This document shows, in pieces, positions 1 to 7,526 of a DNA stretch of 20,993 nt (its first letter is position 1; the number at the start of each line of letters is the position of its first letter). A model generated the notes under the pieces. The model searched no databases, had not been told where the DNA came from, and worked only from the letters and a program-made list of their open reading frames with translations. The translations under genes and the position numbers were made by a program. Source of the DNA: UBA668 sp043721915 (GTDB lineage Bacteria; Actinomycetota; Acidimicrobiia; Acidimicrobiales; Ilumatobacteraceae); the NCBI GenBank assembly GCA_043721915.1, contig JAYSPV010000136.1:1-20993 (forward strand), written 5' to 3'.

Positions 1-180
1 CGTGTCTCAAACCCCTTGACAGGTTCCGCCGTGGCGCACTCGTCGGTGGTGACGCCGACTGCCGTCGCCAGCAGTACTGCCGACCGCCTCGCCGTGCTCG
101 AGGCACGTGTCGCCCGCTTGGAGTCCGCGTTGAGCGATCTGCTCCCCGCCGAGCAGGACTCCTTCGGTCCCGAACGGTGA
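1..180 (+). CDS. 3' end of an unidentified protein with a C-terminal coiled coil (possibly YceH/DUF480-like)
   Basis: The reading frame is open from base 1 to a TGA at 178-180, giving the last 59 residues of a protein that begins outside the window. The tail is a low-complexity Ser/Thr/Ala/Val linker, then a heptad-like segment (DRLAVLEARVARLESALSDL), then FGPER. A short C-terminal leucine/alanine coiled coil written LEARVAxLE is typical of YceH (DUF480) proteins, but only the tail is visible, so the name is a guess. The last five codons and the stop lie inside the left arm of the hairpin at 163-232, so the palindrome appears to supply the C-terminus. Confidence 0.6.
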   Translation, partial: RVSNPLTGSAVAHSSVVTPTAVASSTADRLAVLEARVARLESALSDLLPAEQDSFGPER

Positions 181-232
181 ATTCAACGAAACCTACGTAG
201 CGACCATTGCATTCACCGTTCGGGACCGAACC
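163..232. repeat. Hairpin repeat, copy A (TACGTAGCGA loop); probable bidirectional terminator
   Basis: Bases 163-186 and 207-230 are inverted repeats: 24 bp with one mismatch. They enclose a 20-nt loop that contains TACGTAGCGA at 194-203. The element lies between convergent genes and overlaps the stop of the upstream CDS; the stop of the minus-strand gene is at 234-236. A strong stem at that place suits a bidirectional terminator, although there is no T-tract. Bases 163-232 match 1167-1236 at about 60 of 70 positions, including a 25-bp identical block (192-216 = 1196-1220). The loop decamer recurs in the hairpin at 8137-8190. Confidence 0.85.
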
Positions 233-233
233 G

Positions 234-1106
234 TCACGCCAGCGCTTCGTGCAGGGTGGCAATCATCACCGGTGACCTGGTGACCACGTCCTGGTAGGTG
301 AACTGCATTGCCGCAAAGCCGTCGAGCTGCAAGCGGTTCAGGCGCTCGGTGTCGTTCTGCATCTGCATCGGGGTGCGATGGTGCTCGTAGCCGAGCAGTT
401 CGACGATCACGTTGGTTCCCGCGAAGCGGCAGTCCACTCGCACAAGCTTCTGGCGACGGGCCGCGACCACTTGCTGAGTGATGGGCTGAGGAAGGCCGAG
501 CTCACCGAGCAACTCGAGGAACGTCCGTTCCAGCCACGAGTGGCCACCCTTCGACAGTTCGGCGCCCGCCATCACTGCGAGCAGCGTGTCGACACCGGGG
601 CGGCCTCGGGCGCGCAGCTCCGACATCCGTCGGTGGAGGAAGTCCTCGGTGGTCAACCCGTCGCGCACTGCCGAGTCGAGCGCAGCGGTCAGACGCTTCG
701 GCGTCTCCCTGCGCGCGATCTCGATCAGCGTGCGGGTTGCCGAGAGGCATGGCAACTCGTACGCGGTGGCGAGGTCGAGCAGGTTGTAGGCCTTCATCCG
801 ATGCACGATGTGATCGACCCGGTGCGGGGCGCGGTTCAGGGGCACGACGAGGTGGAACGGCTTGGCCAGTTCGAAGCCATCGAAGCCGAGCAGTGCAGCG
901 GCGGTGGTGCCGTATGCCCAACACGGCGCCTTGATCGACTCGATCACTGCACCAAGTTCGTCGAGCAGGCGGAGGAACTTCAGGGGCGGGTTCTGCCCAA
1001 TACGGATGCCGCTGTTGACTCGGCTTCGTAGCGCTGGCCCGGGCGCACCTTGCGACGTGAGCGAGCGCTGACCTTGAGTGACCGCATCGCGGCGACCATT
1101 GGCCAT
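234..1106 (-). CDS. AbiEi-antitoxin-like / DUF559-type protein with Vsr-like nuclease fold
   Basis: A 290-residue protein with the architecture of the large actinobacterial family annotated as type IV AbiEi antitoxin-domain or DUF559 proteins. Near the N-terminus, AVTQGQRSL followed by ALRSRVNSG resembles the winged-helix segment of that family. The middle matches the linker domain (AAALLGFDGF, then ATRTLIEIARRE). The C-terminus resembles a PD-(D/E)XK/Vsr-like fold: RVDCRF, then VIVELLGYEHH, then NDTERLNRLQLDGF and a final FTYQDV. The N-terminus is short: an in-frame stop lies eight codons before the ATG, and about ten residues around the usual wing are absent, so the DNA-binding domain may be eroded. 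No toxin partner gene adjoins it. Members are often solitary, and their real function is poorly known. The gene lies between two copies of a 70-bp hairpin repeat. Confidence 0.75.
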   Translation of the reverse strand: MANGRRDAVTQGQRSLTSQGAPGPALRSRVNSGIRIGQNPPLKFLRLLDELGAVIESIKAPCWAYGTTAAALLGFDGFELAKPFHLVVPLNRAPHRVDHIVHRMKAYNLLDLATAYELPCLSATRTLIEIARRETPKRLTAALDSAVRDGLTTEDFLHRRMSELRARGRPGVDTLLAVMAGAELSKGGHSWLERTFLELLGELGLPQPITQQVVAARRQKLVRVDCRFAGTNVIVELLGYEHHRTPMQMQNDTERLNRLQLDGFAAMQFTYQDVVTRSPVMIATLHEALA

Positions 1107-1166
1107 GCCGTCCGATTCAACCGGTGCTCAGCTGCGACACCAACCTCTTCGGGCGCAACGTGATCC

Positions 1167-1236
1167 TTCGGCCCCGAACGTTGAATGCAATGAACCCTAC
1201 GTAGCGACCATTGCATTCACGGGTCGGGTGAGAACC
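1167..1236. repeat. Hairpin repeat, copy B (TACGTAGCGA loop)
   Basis: This is a second copy of the element at 163-232, in the same orientation and offset by 1004 bp. Identity is 49 of 54 over 1167-1220 and about 11 of 16 beyond that. Its dyad is weaker: 1182-1190 pairs perfectly with 1211-1219, then imperfect pairing extends outward to about 1173 and 1228. The decamer TACGTAGCGA is at 1198-1207. It occupies most of the gap between the acyltransferase stop (1262, minus strand) and the start of the AbiEi-like gene (1106), so it could terminate the long operon that reads towards it. Confidence 0.8.
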
Positions 1237-1261
1237 GAGGGGATGCCGTGACGACCGGGCC

Positions 1262-2287
1262 TCAGCCGAGGTCGGGCCAGCGGCGGGTCTGGCGGCGGCG
1301 TTGGCCGGCCTTGCCCAGCTTGCGGTGCTCGGCGAGCGCCCACTGACGGCGCCAGCCGTTGTACTCGGGGCCGGTGAGCTTGGGGCTGGTGCCCTTCGCT
1401 GCGCGCTGGCGCGAGGTCCAGTAATCCGTCAGCGCCTCGTCACCCAAGGCCGTCACGGCCGCCTCGATGCGGGCATTGAACCGGCGGGTGCTCTCACCTT
1501 CCTGTGGGAACAGCGGGGCGCCGAACACCACCTTCGACTTGCCCGCCTTGGGGCGCTTCATCCCCTTGCCGTAGATGCTGCCGGTGCCGTCGATGAACAC
1601 GGGCACCACCGGCGCACCGGTGCGGTTGGACAGGTAGGCGGCGCCGCCCTTGAACTCCTGCCCCCAGCCATCGGGCGAGCGGCCGCCCTCGGGGAAGATC
1701 ACCAGGCTCCACCCGTCCTCGATCAGGCGGCGCAACTGGTCGCTGCTCTTGCGGCTGGTGACCTCGCGGTCGATCGGGAACGCGTTCAGCGCAAGTGCGG
1801 CGAGGTTGCCCTTCATCCGCTTGTCGAAGAAGTAATCGGCGGCGGCGGCGATGACCAGGTTCGATCGCCAAGGTTCGGGCACGGCCACGTGCATCAATGG
1901 CGTGTCGACGTGGCTGTGGTGGTTGGGGGCGAAGATGACTGCGGGTGACTCGTCGAGCCGTTCCAGGTCTGAAAGGCGGTCCACGCCGACGATCTCTGGG
2001 CTCGCCATCGCCTTCACCAGCACTCGCATCGGCCCGTTGGTGAGGGCGGACCGCACCGCCTTGGCCGGCGCCTTGCGAGCCCAGTCGGTCTCGAAGTTGG
2101 CACCCAGCTTGCTGGGGTCGGGCGGCACCACGACACCCTTGGGGATGGTCGGCTTGCGGTACGGGAAGCCCAACGCCTTCGCCGGTCGGAGCACTGCCTG
2201 CACGGCCGAGCCAGCGAGGTCGCCCACCTTGGCGGCGCGCCGAAGCTGGCCGACCGAGTGCAGGCGGGTGGGTGCCGAACGCTTCAT
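1262..2287 (-). CDS. PlsC-type lysophospholipid/glycerol-phosphate acyltransferase
   Basis: A 341-residue acyltransferase of the PlsC/LPLAT family, which transfers an acyl chain from acyl-CoA or acyl-ACP to a (lyso)phospholipid or related hydroxyl at the membrane. The catalytic block NHHSHVD (NHxxxxD motif) lies near residue 120. The glycerol-phosphate-binding block FPEGGRSPDG follows near residue 200, and a VPVFIDGTGSI strand comes after it. The N-terminal 90 or so residues and the basic C-terminal tail (GQRRRQTRRW) lie outside the core domain. The ATG at 2287 is 9 bp after the stop of the LarA-like gene, so it is the last gene of the operon. The substrate cannot be read from sequence; the reductase and dehydrogenase upstream suggest lipid remodelling or an alcohol acceptor. 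Confidence 0.9.
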   Translation of the reverse strand: MKRSAPTRLHSVGQLRRAAKVGDLAGSAVQAVLRPAKALGFPYRKPTIPKGVVVPPDPSKLGANFETDWARKAPAKAVRSALTNGPMRVLVKAMASPEIVGVDRLSDLERLDESPAVIFAPNHHSHVDTPLMHVAVPEPWRSNLVIAAAADYFFDKRMKGNLAALALNAFPIDREVTSRKSSDQLRRLIEDGWSLVIFPEGGRSPDGWGQEFKGGAAYLSNRTGAPVVPVFIDGTGSIYGKGMKRPKAGKSKVVFGAPLFPQEGESTRRFNARIEAAVTALGDEALTDYWTSRQRAAKGTSPKLTGPEYNGWRRQWALAEHRKLGKAGQRRRQTRRWPDLG

Positions 2288-2296
2288 CGCCGGTGC

Positions 2297-3886
2297 TTAC
2301 TGCACATCCGCGACCAGCAATGCCGGTGCGTGGAGGTGGGTGATGGTTGCGTTGCGGCCGACCACGTCGCTGGCGATCTCGAATGCGTCATCCATCGTCG
2401 AAGCGGGCGTGAAGCCCAGGCGGCGAACGGTGGGCGGATCGCCGCCGACGATGATCACCTTGCCGGCGTGTTGCAGGCCGTGTGCGCCCCAGTACCAGGC
2501 GTAGAACGGGTGCACGCCGTGGTAGGCGTTGCCGGTGCGGTAGAGGTGCTTGTACCACTCGTCTTCCGCGTACTGCTTCTCCCACTTGCGCGACATCTCG
2601 GCCGGGTTGGTGGTGTCGGCGAGCACCTGCTCGAAGAAGTCGATGTAGCTGGGGTGGTGCACCGGGTTGAAGTCGCGGTAGCAGGGGTGGGTCATGATGA
2701 TCACGCCGCCCTCGCGCACCAGCGGCTTGTTGCGGTACATGTTGAACAGGTACCCGAGGCCCATGCACATCACCAGGATCGGGTTCATCACGCCGTCGGG
2801 GTTGTACGGGCAGACGTAGGGGATTCCCATGGTGAGGATGTCGGTCTGCCCGGTGACCTCGACCAGTTGCTGCTTGTAGACGTGCTCGAGGGTGATCTTG
2901 TGCACGGCGTCGGTGTCGCCCGCCTGCACGGAGGTCATCTGGTGCGGCCCCTCCATGTTGTGGAAGATCTTCCGGGCCAGCTTGATCGGCGTGCGGTTCA
3001 GCGACTTCGTGGTGGCCAGGAAGGTCGCCCGGTCCTTGCCGGTCCATTCCCATTCACGCTTGGAGAGGAAGTCGAACGGCTTCGGGAACATGTCGGTGTT
3101 GAGCGTGGTCTCGATCTGGAAGATCTTCGGCCCGTTGTCCTTGAGCACCTTGCCCAGGCGCCAGACGCTGGTGTGCAGCGCGCTCTGGTGGCGGTGGCCC
3201 ATCAGGCTGCGGGTGTTCTCCAGCGTCTCGGGGTTGTGGTGGTGGCTGAGGCAGCGGTACGACGCGAGGCCGGTGGTGATGCTCTTCCAGCCGCCGTCCA
3301 TCGACACCGAGTTGATGTTGACGTAGACGATCAGGTCGCTCTCGGCGGCCCGCTTGTTGATCTCGAGCACCTCACCGTGATCGGTGGTGCCGATCTCGGC
3401 CAGGTTGTCGTGGTCCTCGGCGTCGTGCTGGTAGAGCATGCCGCGCGGGTGGAACGAGTCGTAGATCCGGTCGCCGAGCGCATGGCGCAACTCGTACTCG
3501 TGCATCCGGCGGTGCAGGCCGAGCGCGGCGATGATGTGCACGTCGTCGACGCCTGCTTCGGCGGCCATGTCGAGCACCGCCTCCATCACGCGCTGGCGCG
3601 AATCGGGACGCTGCATCTTCGGCAGCGGCAGGCTGACGTCGTCGAACGCGATCGTCAGCTTCATGCCGGGGAACAGCTGGGTGGGCAGCGGGTCCTGATC
3701 GTGCGGGTTGAGCAGTGCGTGACGGATGGTGCCGTCGATGTCCTTGATCGCGTCGAGCGGCTCGGGTGGGTAGATCACCCGGCTGCGACCGGCGGGCAGC
3801 TTCTCGAGGCTGAAGTTCTCACCTCGCCAGAACATGATCGATGGCGTCGAGCGGTCCACTTCGAGGACGAATCCGGGACGGGGCAT
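2297..3886 (-). CDS. LarA-superfamily (DUF2088) nickel-pincer racemase-like protein
   Basis: A 529-residue protein. The N-terminal half has the lactate-racemase (LarA/DUF2088) blocks: AFDDVSLPLP (residues 80-89), ALGLHRRM with H125, YQHDAED (152-158), INK (176-178), and GGWKSITTG with K201 followed 16 residues later by H217. In Lactiplantibacillus LarA, from memory, the cofactor lysine K184 and nickel ligand H200 have the same 16-residue spacing, and H108 corresponds to H125. The second catalytic histidine (H174, ten before the lysine) is not matched: I191/N192 stand there. It may therefore bind a nickel-pincer nucleotide but catalyse an altered reaction. The start at 3886 is preceded by AAGGA about 10 nt upstream, inside the end of the dehydrogenase gene 2 bp away. 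No cofactor genes (larB/C/E) lie in the window. Confidence 0.85.
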   Translation of the reverse strand: MPRPGFVLEVDRSTPSIMFWRGENFSLEKLPAGRSRVIYPPEPLDAIKDIDGTIRHALLNPHDQDPLPTQLFPGMKLTIAFDDVSLPLPKMQRPDSRQRVMEAVLDMAAEAGVDDVHIIAALGLHRRMHEYELRHALGDRIYDSFHPRGMLYQHDAEDHDNLAEIGTTDHGEVLEINKRAAESDLIVYVNINSVSMDGGWKSITTGLASYRCLSHHHNPETLENTRSLMGHRHQSALHTSVWRLGKVLKDNGPKIFQIETTLNTDMFPKPFDFLSKREWEWTGKDRATFLATTKSLNRTPIKLARKIFHNMEGPHQMTSVQAGDTDAVHKITLEHVYKQQLVEVTGQTDILTMGIPYVCPYNPDGVMNPILVMCMGLGYLFNMYRNKPLVREGGVIIMTHPCYRDFNPVHHPSYIDFFEQVLADTTNPAEMSRKWEKQYAEDEWYKHLYRTGNAYHGVHPFYAWYWGAHGLQHAGKVIIVGGDPPTVRRLGFTPASTMDDAFEIASDVVGRNATITHLHAPALLVADVQ

Positions 3887-3888
3887 TT

Positions 3889-5034
3889 TCAGTCGTTCCT
3901 TCTCATGTCGAAGGCGACCTTGACGGCGCCTCGGCGACCGGCCGCGGCCGCATGAGCGATCGCGTCGGTGTAGTCCTTGAGGGGGTAGGTGGCAGAGACC
4001 AGGCGGGCCAGGTCGTGGTGGCGGATGACGTCGATGGCGGTGTGGAAGTCGGCGTGGTCGTAGGCGTAGCAACCGCGGATGGAGGTCTCGCGATGCCAGA
4101 GCGACGTGAGCTCCAGCGAAACGTTGGAGGGCATACCGACCACCTGCACCTCGCCGCCGGGAGCAACGACGCGCAGCGCCTGCTGCAGCGACTCGCTGCT
4201 GCCGACGCAGTCGATGACGTGCGGCGCCCCACAGGTGAGTTGGTCGCCGATCATCAGCGACTTGGTGGCCGAGCGCACGTACCGGGGCATCTCGTCGCTG
4301 GTGCAGACGATGTCGGCGCCGAGTTCCTTGGCCAGTCGCTTCTGTTCCGCGTAACGGGCAGTGACGACGATCGGAGCCTTGCGGTCGGTGTGGGTGGCTG
4401 TGATGGCTGCCAACGTCAGCAGCCCGAGGGTGCCGGCGCCGATGATCACGGTCTCTTTGCCCGTGTAGCGGGCGGCCGCGTGGACGGCACACGCGGTGGG
4501 CTCGACCAGCACTGCGGCCTCGTCGCTGAGATCGGCGGGCACGTCCACCAGCTGGCTCGGGTGCGCCACCATCTCGTGCGCCCATCCGCCGCCGGTGTCG
4601 GTGCAGAATCCGCTCTGCAGGCCGGGAGCGAGGTGGCCGTAGCCGACGCGTTCGCACAGGTTGATGTGGCCGGCCTCGCAGGCGTGGCACACCGGGCTGA
4701 TGCCGCGCGTGACGCAGGAGAGCACCGGCACCAGCACGACGCGGCGATCGGTGCCGACGACGTCGGCGACCACCTCATGGCCGGGTGTGAACGGATAGCT
4801 GGCAAGCGGGTCAAAGTAGGCGGAGGCGGTGCCGTCGATCAGCGACAGGTCGCTGCCGCAGATGCCGGCGAGGCGAGTGCGCAGGCGCACCCAATCCGGC
4901 GTGGGGAGCGGGAGCAACTCGTCGGCTTCGAGATCGAGCGGGCCGACGGATGCGCCGGCGCCGGGCATGATCGCCCCGGCCAGGCGAGCCATGGCGAACC
5001 GCGCCGGCTTGCGGGAGAAGACCAGCCGGCTCAT
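3889..5034 (-). CDS. Zinc-dependent medium-chain alcohol dehydrogenase
   Basis: A 381-residue MDR-family alcohol dehydrogenase. Catalytic-zinc residues are visible: C59 in GICGSD, H86-E87 in TPGHEV and E178 in LVEPTACAVH. A structural-zinc lobe has C107, C116, C119 and C127. The Rossmann motif is VIIGAGTLGLL (about 196-206). It should oxidise an alcohol or reduce an aldehyde with NAD(P). Its ATG overlaps the stop of the upstream reductase as ATGA (5031-5034), so translation is probably coupled. The open frame extends much further upstream, but that part is antisense noise over the HAD domain of the neighbour, and the conserved N-terminus begins here. Next to an acyl reductase, a fatty aldehyde/alcohol substrate is a reasonable inference. 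Confidence 0.92.
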   Translation of the reverse strand: MSRLVFSRKPARFAMARLAGAIMPGAGASVGPLDLEADELLPLPTPDWVRLRTRLAGICGSDLSLIDGTASAYFDPLASYPFTPGHEVVADVVGTDRRVVLVPVLSCVTRGISPVCHACEAGHINLCERVGYGHLAPGLQSGFCTDTGGGWAHEMVAHPSQLVDVPADLSDEAAVLVEPTACAVHAAARYTGKETVIIGAGTLGLLTLAAITATHTDRKAPIVVTARYAEQKRLAKELGADIVCTSDEMPRYVRSATKSLMIGDQLTCGAPHVIDCVGSSESLQQALRVVAPGGEVQVVGMPSNVSLELTSLWHRETSIRGCYAYDHADFHTAIDVIRHHDLARLVSATYPLKDYTDAIAHAAAAGRRGAVKVAFDMRRND

Positions 5035-7448
5035 CCTCGGGACGTCCCGCTGTACGACTCGAACTGGGTGTCGCGCGAGCCGCGCGCTGTCGAACCGAAG
5101 ACCTTGCGGCGCTCGCGCTCGGCCAGCATCGGGCCCAGCGGCAGCAGCATCTTCGGTGCACCGCTGGCCTTCGCCCAGTCCTCCACCAGCCAGCCACGTT
5201 TGCGGGCGATGGCGGCCAGGCGGGTCTCGGGGTTCACCGCCACGGGAAAGCCGACGCATTCCAGCATCGGCAGGTCGCTCGTGCTGTCGGCGTAGGCGAT
5301 GCTGTCCTCGAGGCGGAGGCCTTCGCTGGCGCAGTAGTCGGCGAGGATCTCGGCGCGGGTTTCGCCGGTGGGCGGCACCACGGCCATGTTGCCGCTGTAC
5401 GTGCCGTCGGCGCGCACGGTGAGCTTGGCCGCCACGATCTCGTCGAACAGCGGTCGCAGGCCTTCGACGGCGAAGTCGAGCGCGCCGGTGATGAGGATCG
5501 TCTTGTGGCCCAGTGCCCGGTGCTCGCGCACACGGCGCAAGCCGGCCGGGAACGACTTCGCGAGGATCAGCTGGCTGAGCAGTTCCTTGGAGTCCTCAGC
5601 AATCTGATCGACGGGGGCGTCTTCGTAACGGCGGTAGAAGAAGCGCAGGAAGTCACTGCGGTCCTTGCGGTCGATGCTGCTGAGCGTCGGTGCCTCGTAC
5701 AGCGTCCGCAGTACGTAACGGATGCGCTCGGGGGCATTCAGCCGCCGGGTGGCCAGCCACGAGAAGCTCTCGACGACATTGCTGGAGATCAGCGTGTTCT
5801 CCAGGTCGAACGCGGCAACGTGCCGGTCGGGGGAGAGGATCGACTTGCGCAGGCGAGCCGTGCGATCGTTCTTGTTCTTGCCCGGCGTGACCTTCGCTCG
5901 TGAGTGGTGCACGATCGAGGGCAGATGGATGGTGCTGATGTACGTGGGCCAATCCACGCTGCGTGGATCGAAGTTGAACGCTGCCTGGTCCGCCGGGTCC
6001 AGCGTGTCCCACATCGCGATCAGCTTGTCGACCTGGTAGATCGCCTCGCACTCGGTGTACAAGCCGTAGAGCTGCACATACTCGTACGCGCGGTCGATCT
6101 CGGCCTTCTTTTCTTCCAGGTTCGCGGCCCACGCTGCCTGCTTGCCGCGTAGCGGGAGCGCCTGCAGCACGCGCTCGGTCTTGCCGATGATGTTCTGCGC
6201 GCGTTCCAGCTGTTCCTTCACCCTGCCGCGAGCGGGGAACTTCCACTCGGGGACCATGATCGGCTGGCCCTCGGCGTCGTACAGCGGGTGCTCGGTGAAC
6301 CAGGCGCGCACGTTGTCGACCAGCAGCTTGTACTTCAGCGGGTTGATGCCGCCGCTGGCGACCTGGGTGATCGGTGCGGCGCGCTCGGGGCCGACGGCGG
6401 CGACGGTGATGATGGCGGCGACGACGATGTCCACCGGGATGACGTCGACGGTGCCCTCGGGTACGCCGGGGAACTCGCTGAGCAGGCCGCGGGCGTAGCT
6501 GAGGATGACCGGTTCAGCCATGCGAAAGCCGCGGATCCAGCCGGGAAACGGCTCGGACAGTGCTGACTCGATGATGCTGGGCCGCACGATGCTGACCGGT
6601 ACCGGGCCCTTGGTCTCGGTGAGCGCCTGTTCGCCGAGCGCCTTCGTGTACGCGTACGCGTCGGGCCAGCCGACGCTGGCGGCGCGGGCGCGGCCTGCTT
6701 CCACCAGCTGGGCCTTCACCCAGGCTTCGCGCAGGCTCTCGGTCTTGCCGGCGAGTGCCGGGCCACCGGCGGCGCCGAGCTCCTTGCGGGCCTCGCTGCG
6801 GAAGTGGGTCAGCTTGTCGGTGCTGCGGCTCTGGGCCTCGATGTCGCCGCGCAGCCGGCGGCTGGAGGCGACCTCCTTGCGCCAGTTGAGGCCGATGTCC
6901 CAATGGCCGTCGGACACGAGTGCCTCGGGTGCGTTGCCGCGCCGGTTGCCGGCGACATAGCAGGTGCTGACGCCGACCATGTGGGGCGTGACGCCGAGCG
7001 CGTTGCACGTCTCGGCGATGCGTACCGGGCCCATCAGGTTGATCTCGACCGCGCTGTCGAGCGGGCTGTCGAACGACACGGCCGCGGCGGAGTGGATGAT
7101 CGTGTCGCACGTCATGAAGATGGCACGGTCGGCGTCGCTGAGGCCGAGGCCGTCGGTGCTGACGTCGCCGCCGATGGCCACGACGCGACGGGCGATCATC
7201 TCGTCGAACGTCTCGGGGCCGTCGTTGAGCTCGGCCTTGAGTCGGTCGAAGGCATTGTTCTTGAAGATCTCGCGGCGGGCGCGCTCGGTGGGATCGTGGC
7301 GCTTGCTGGGGCGGATGAGCAGCACCAGCGTGCATCCCGGCGCGCTGCGCAACAGGCGCTCGACGAGCGCTGTGCCCACGAACCCGGTGCTGCCGGTGAT
7401 GGCGATGCGCTTGTTCGCCAGTCGTTCAGCGATCATGGTGTTCGGCAA
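5031..7448 (-). CDS. Fusion: fatty-acyl-reductase-like SDR + HAD-IB phosphatase domain
   Basis: An 805-residue two-domain protein. Residues 1-400 or so form an extended SDR of the NAD_binding_4/fatty acyl-CoA reductase type, with ITGSTGFVG (17-25), IHSAAAVSFD, GVSTCYVAG and the catalytic Y265-x-x-x-K269 (AYAYTK). A linker (400-540) follows. The C-terminal domain resembles HAD-IB/SerB-like phosphatases: FDLENT (about 546-551), ILITGA (about 650) and AYADSTSDLPML (about 718-729). Motif I reads D-x-E rather than the canonical D-x-D. Fatty acyl reductases make fatty aldehydes or alcohols; the HAD partner suggests a phosphorylated or activated intermediate, or a structural role. The TTG at 7448 has GAAAGGG 9 nt upstream; an ATG at 7436 is the alternative. 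It is the first gene of a four-gene operon. Confidence 0.85.
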   Translation of the reverse strand: MPNTMIAERLANKRIAITGSTGFVGTALVERLLRSAPGCTLVLLIRPSKRHDPTERARREIFKNNAFDRLKAELNDGPETFDEMIARRVVAIGGDVSTDGLGLSDADRAIFMTCDTIIHSAAAVSFDSPLDSAVEINLMGPVRIAETCNALGVTPHMVGVSTCYVAGNRRGNAPEALVSDGHWDIGLNWRKEVASSRRLRGDIEAQSRSTDKLTHFRSEARKELGAAGGPALAGKTESLREAWVKAQLVEAGRARAASVGWPDAYAYTKALGEQALTETKGPVPVSIVRPSIIESALSEPFPGWIRGFRMAEPVILSYARGLLSEFPGVPEGTVDVIPVDIVVAAIITVAAVGPERAAPITQVASGGINPLKYKLLVDNVRAWFTEHPLYDAEGQPIMVPEWKFPARGRVKEQLERAQNIIGKTERVLQALPLRGKQAAWAANLEEKKAEIDRAYEYVQLYGLYTECEAIYQVDKLIAMWDTLDPADQAAFNFDPRSVDWPTYISTIHLPSIVHHSRAKVTPGKNKNDRTARLRKSILSPDRHVAAFDLENTLISSNVVESFSWLATRRLNAPERIRYVLRTLYEAPTLSSIDRKDRSDFLRFFYRRYEDAPVDQIAEDSKELLSQLILAKSFPAGLRRVREHRALGHKTILITGALDFAVEGLRPLFDEIVAAKLTVRADGTYSGNMAVVPPTGETRAEILADYCASEGLRLEDSIAYADSTSDLPMLECVGFPVAVNPETRLAAIARKRGWLVEDWAKASGAPKMLLPLGPMLAERERRKVFGSTARGSRDTQFESYSGTSRG

Positions 7449-7473
7449 TCATGCGAGCCCTTTCTTCAGACGA

Positions 7474-7495
7474 CTGTCTACCATATGGTAGACAG
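7474..7495. promoter_or_regulatory. 22-bp perfect palindrome, probable TetR operator and bidirectional promoter core
   Basis: The half-site CTGTCTACCAT is followed by its exact reverse complement, centred between 7484 and 7485. It lies between the divergent operon (start 7448) and the TetR gene (start 7527). The centre reads TACCAT on both strands (7479-7484 plus; 7485-7490 minus), matching the TANNNT pattern of a -10 box. That would put transcription starts near 7491 (plus) and 7478 (minus). A bound TetR dimer would then block both promoters, giving autoregulation and control of the operon. No clear -35 boxes are visible. Confidence 0.8.
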
Positions 7496-7526
7496 CGAGG
7501 AAACACCTGGTCTCCGAAATCCACCC

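Noticed and set aside
2258..5295. Long plus-strand open frames (2258-3955 and 3841-5295) opposite the operon
   Set aside because: They are antisense to well-conserved LarA-like and dehydrogenase genes, have His/Val/Arg-rich compositions with no recognisable motif, and are typical shadows in GC-rich DNA.
6804..7526. A much longer TetR protein starting upstream of 7527
   Set aside because: The extra frame is antisense to the reductase gene and crosses the operator; the family's N-terminus fits the ATG at 7527.
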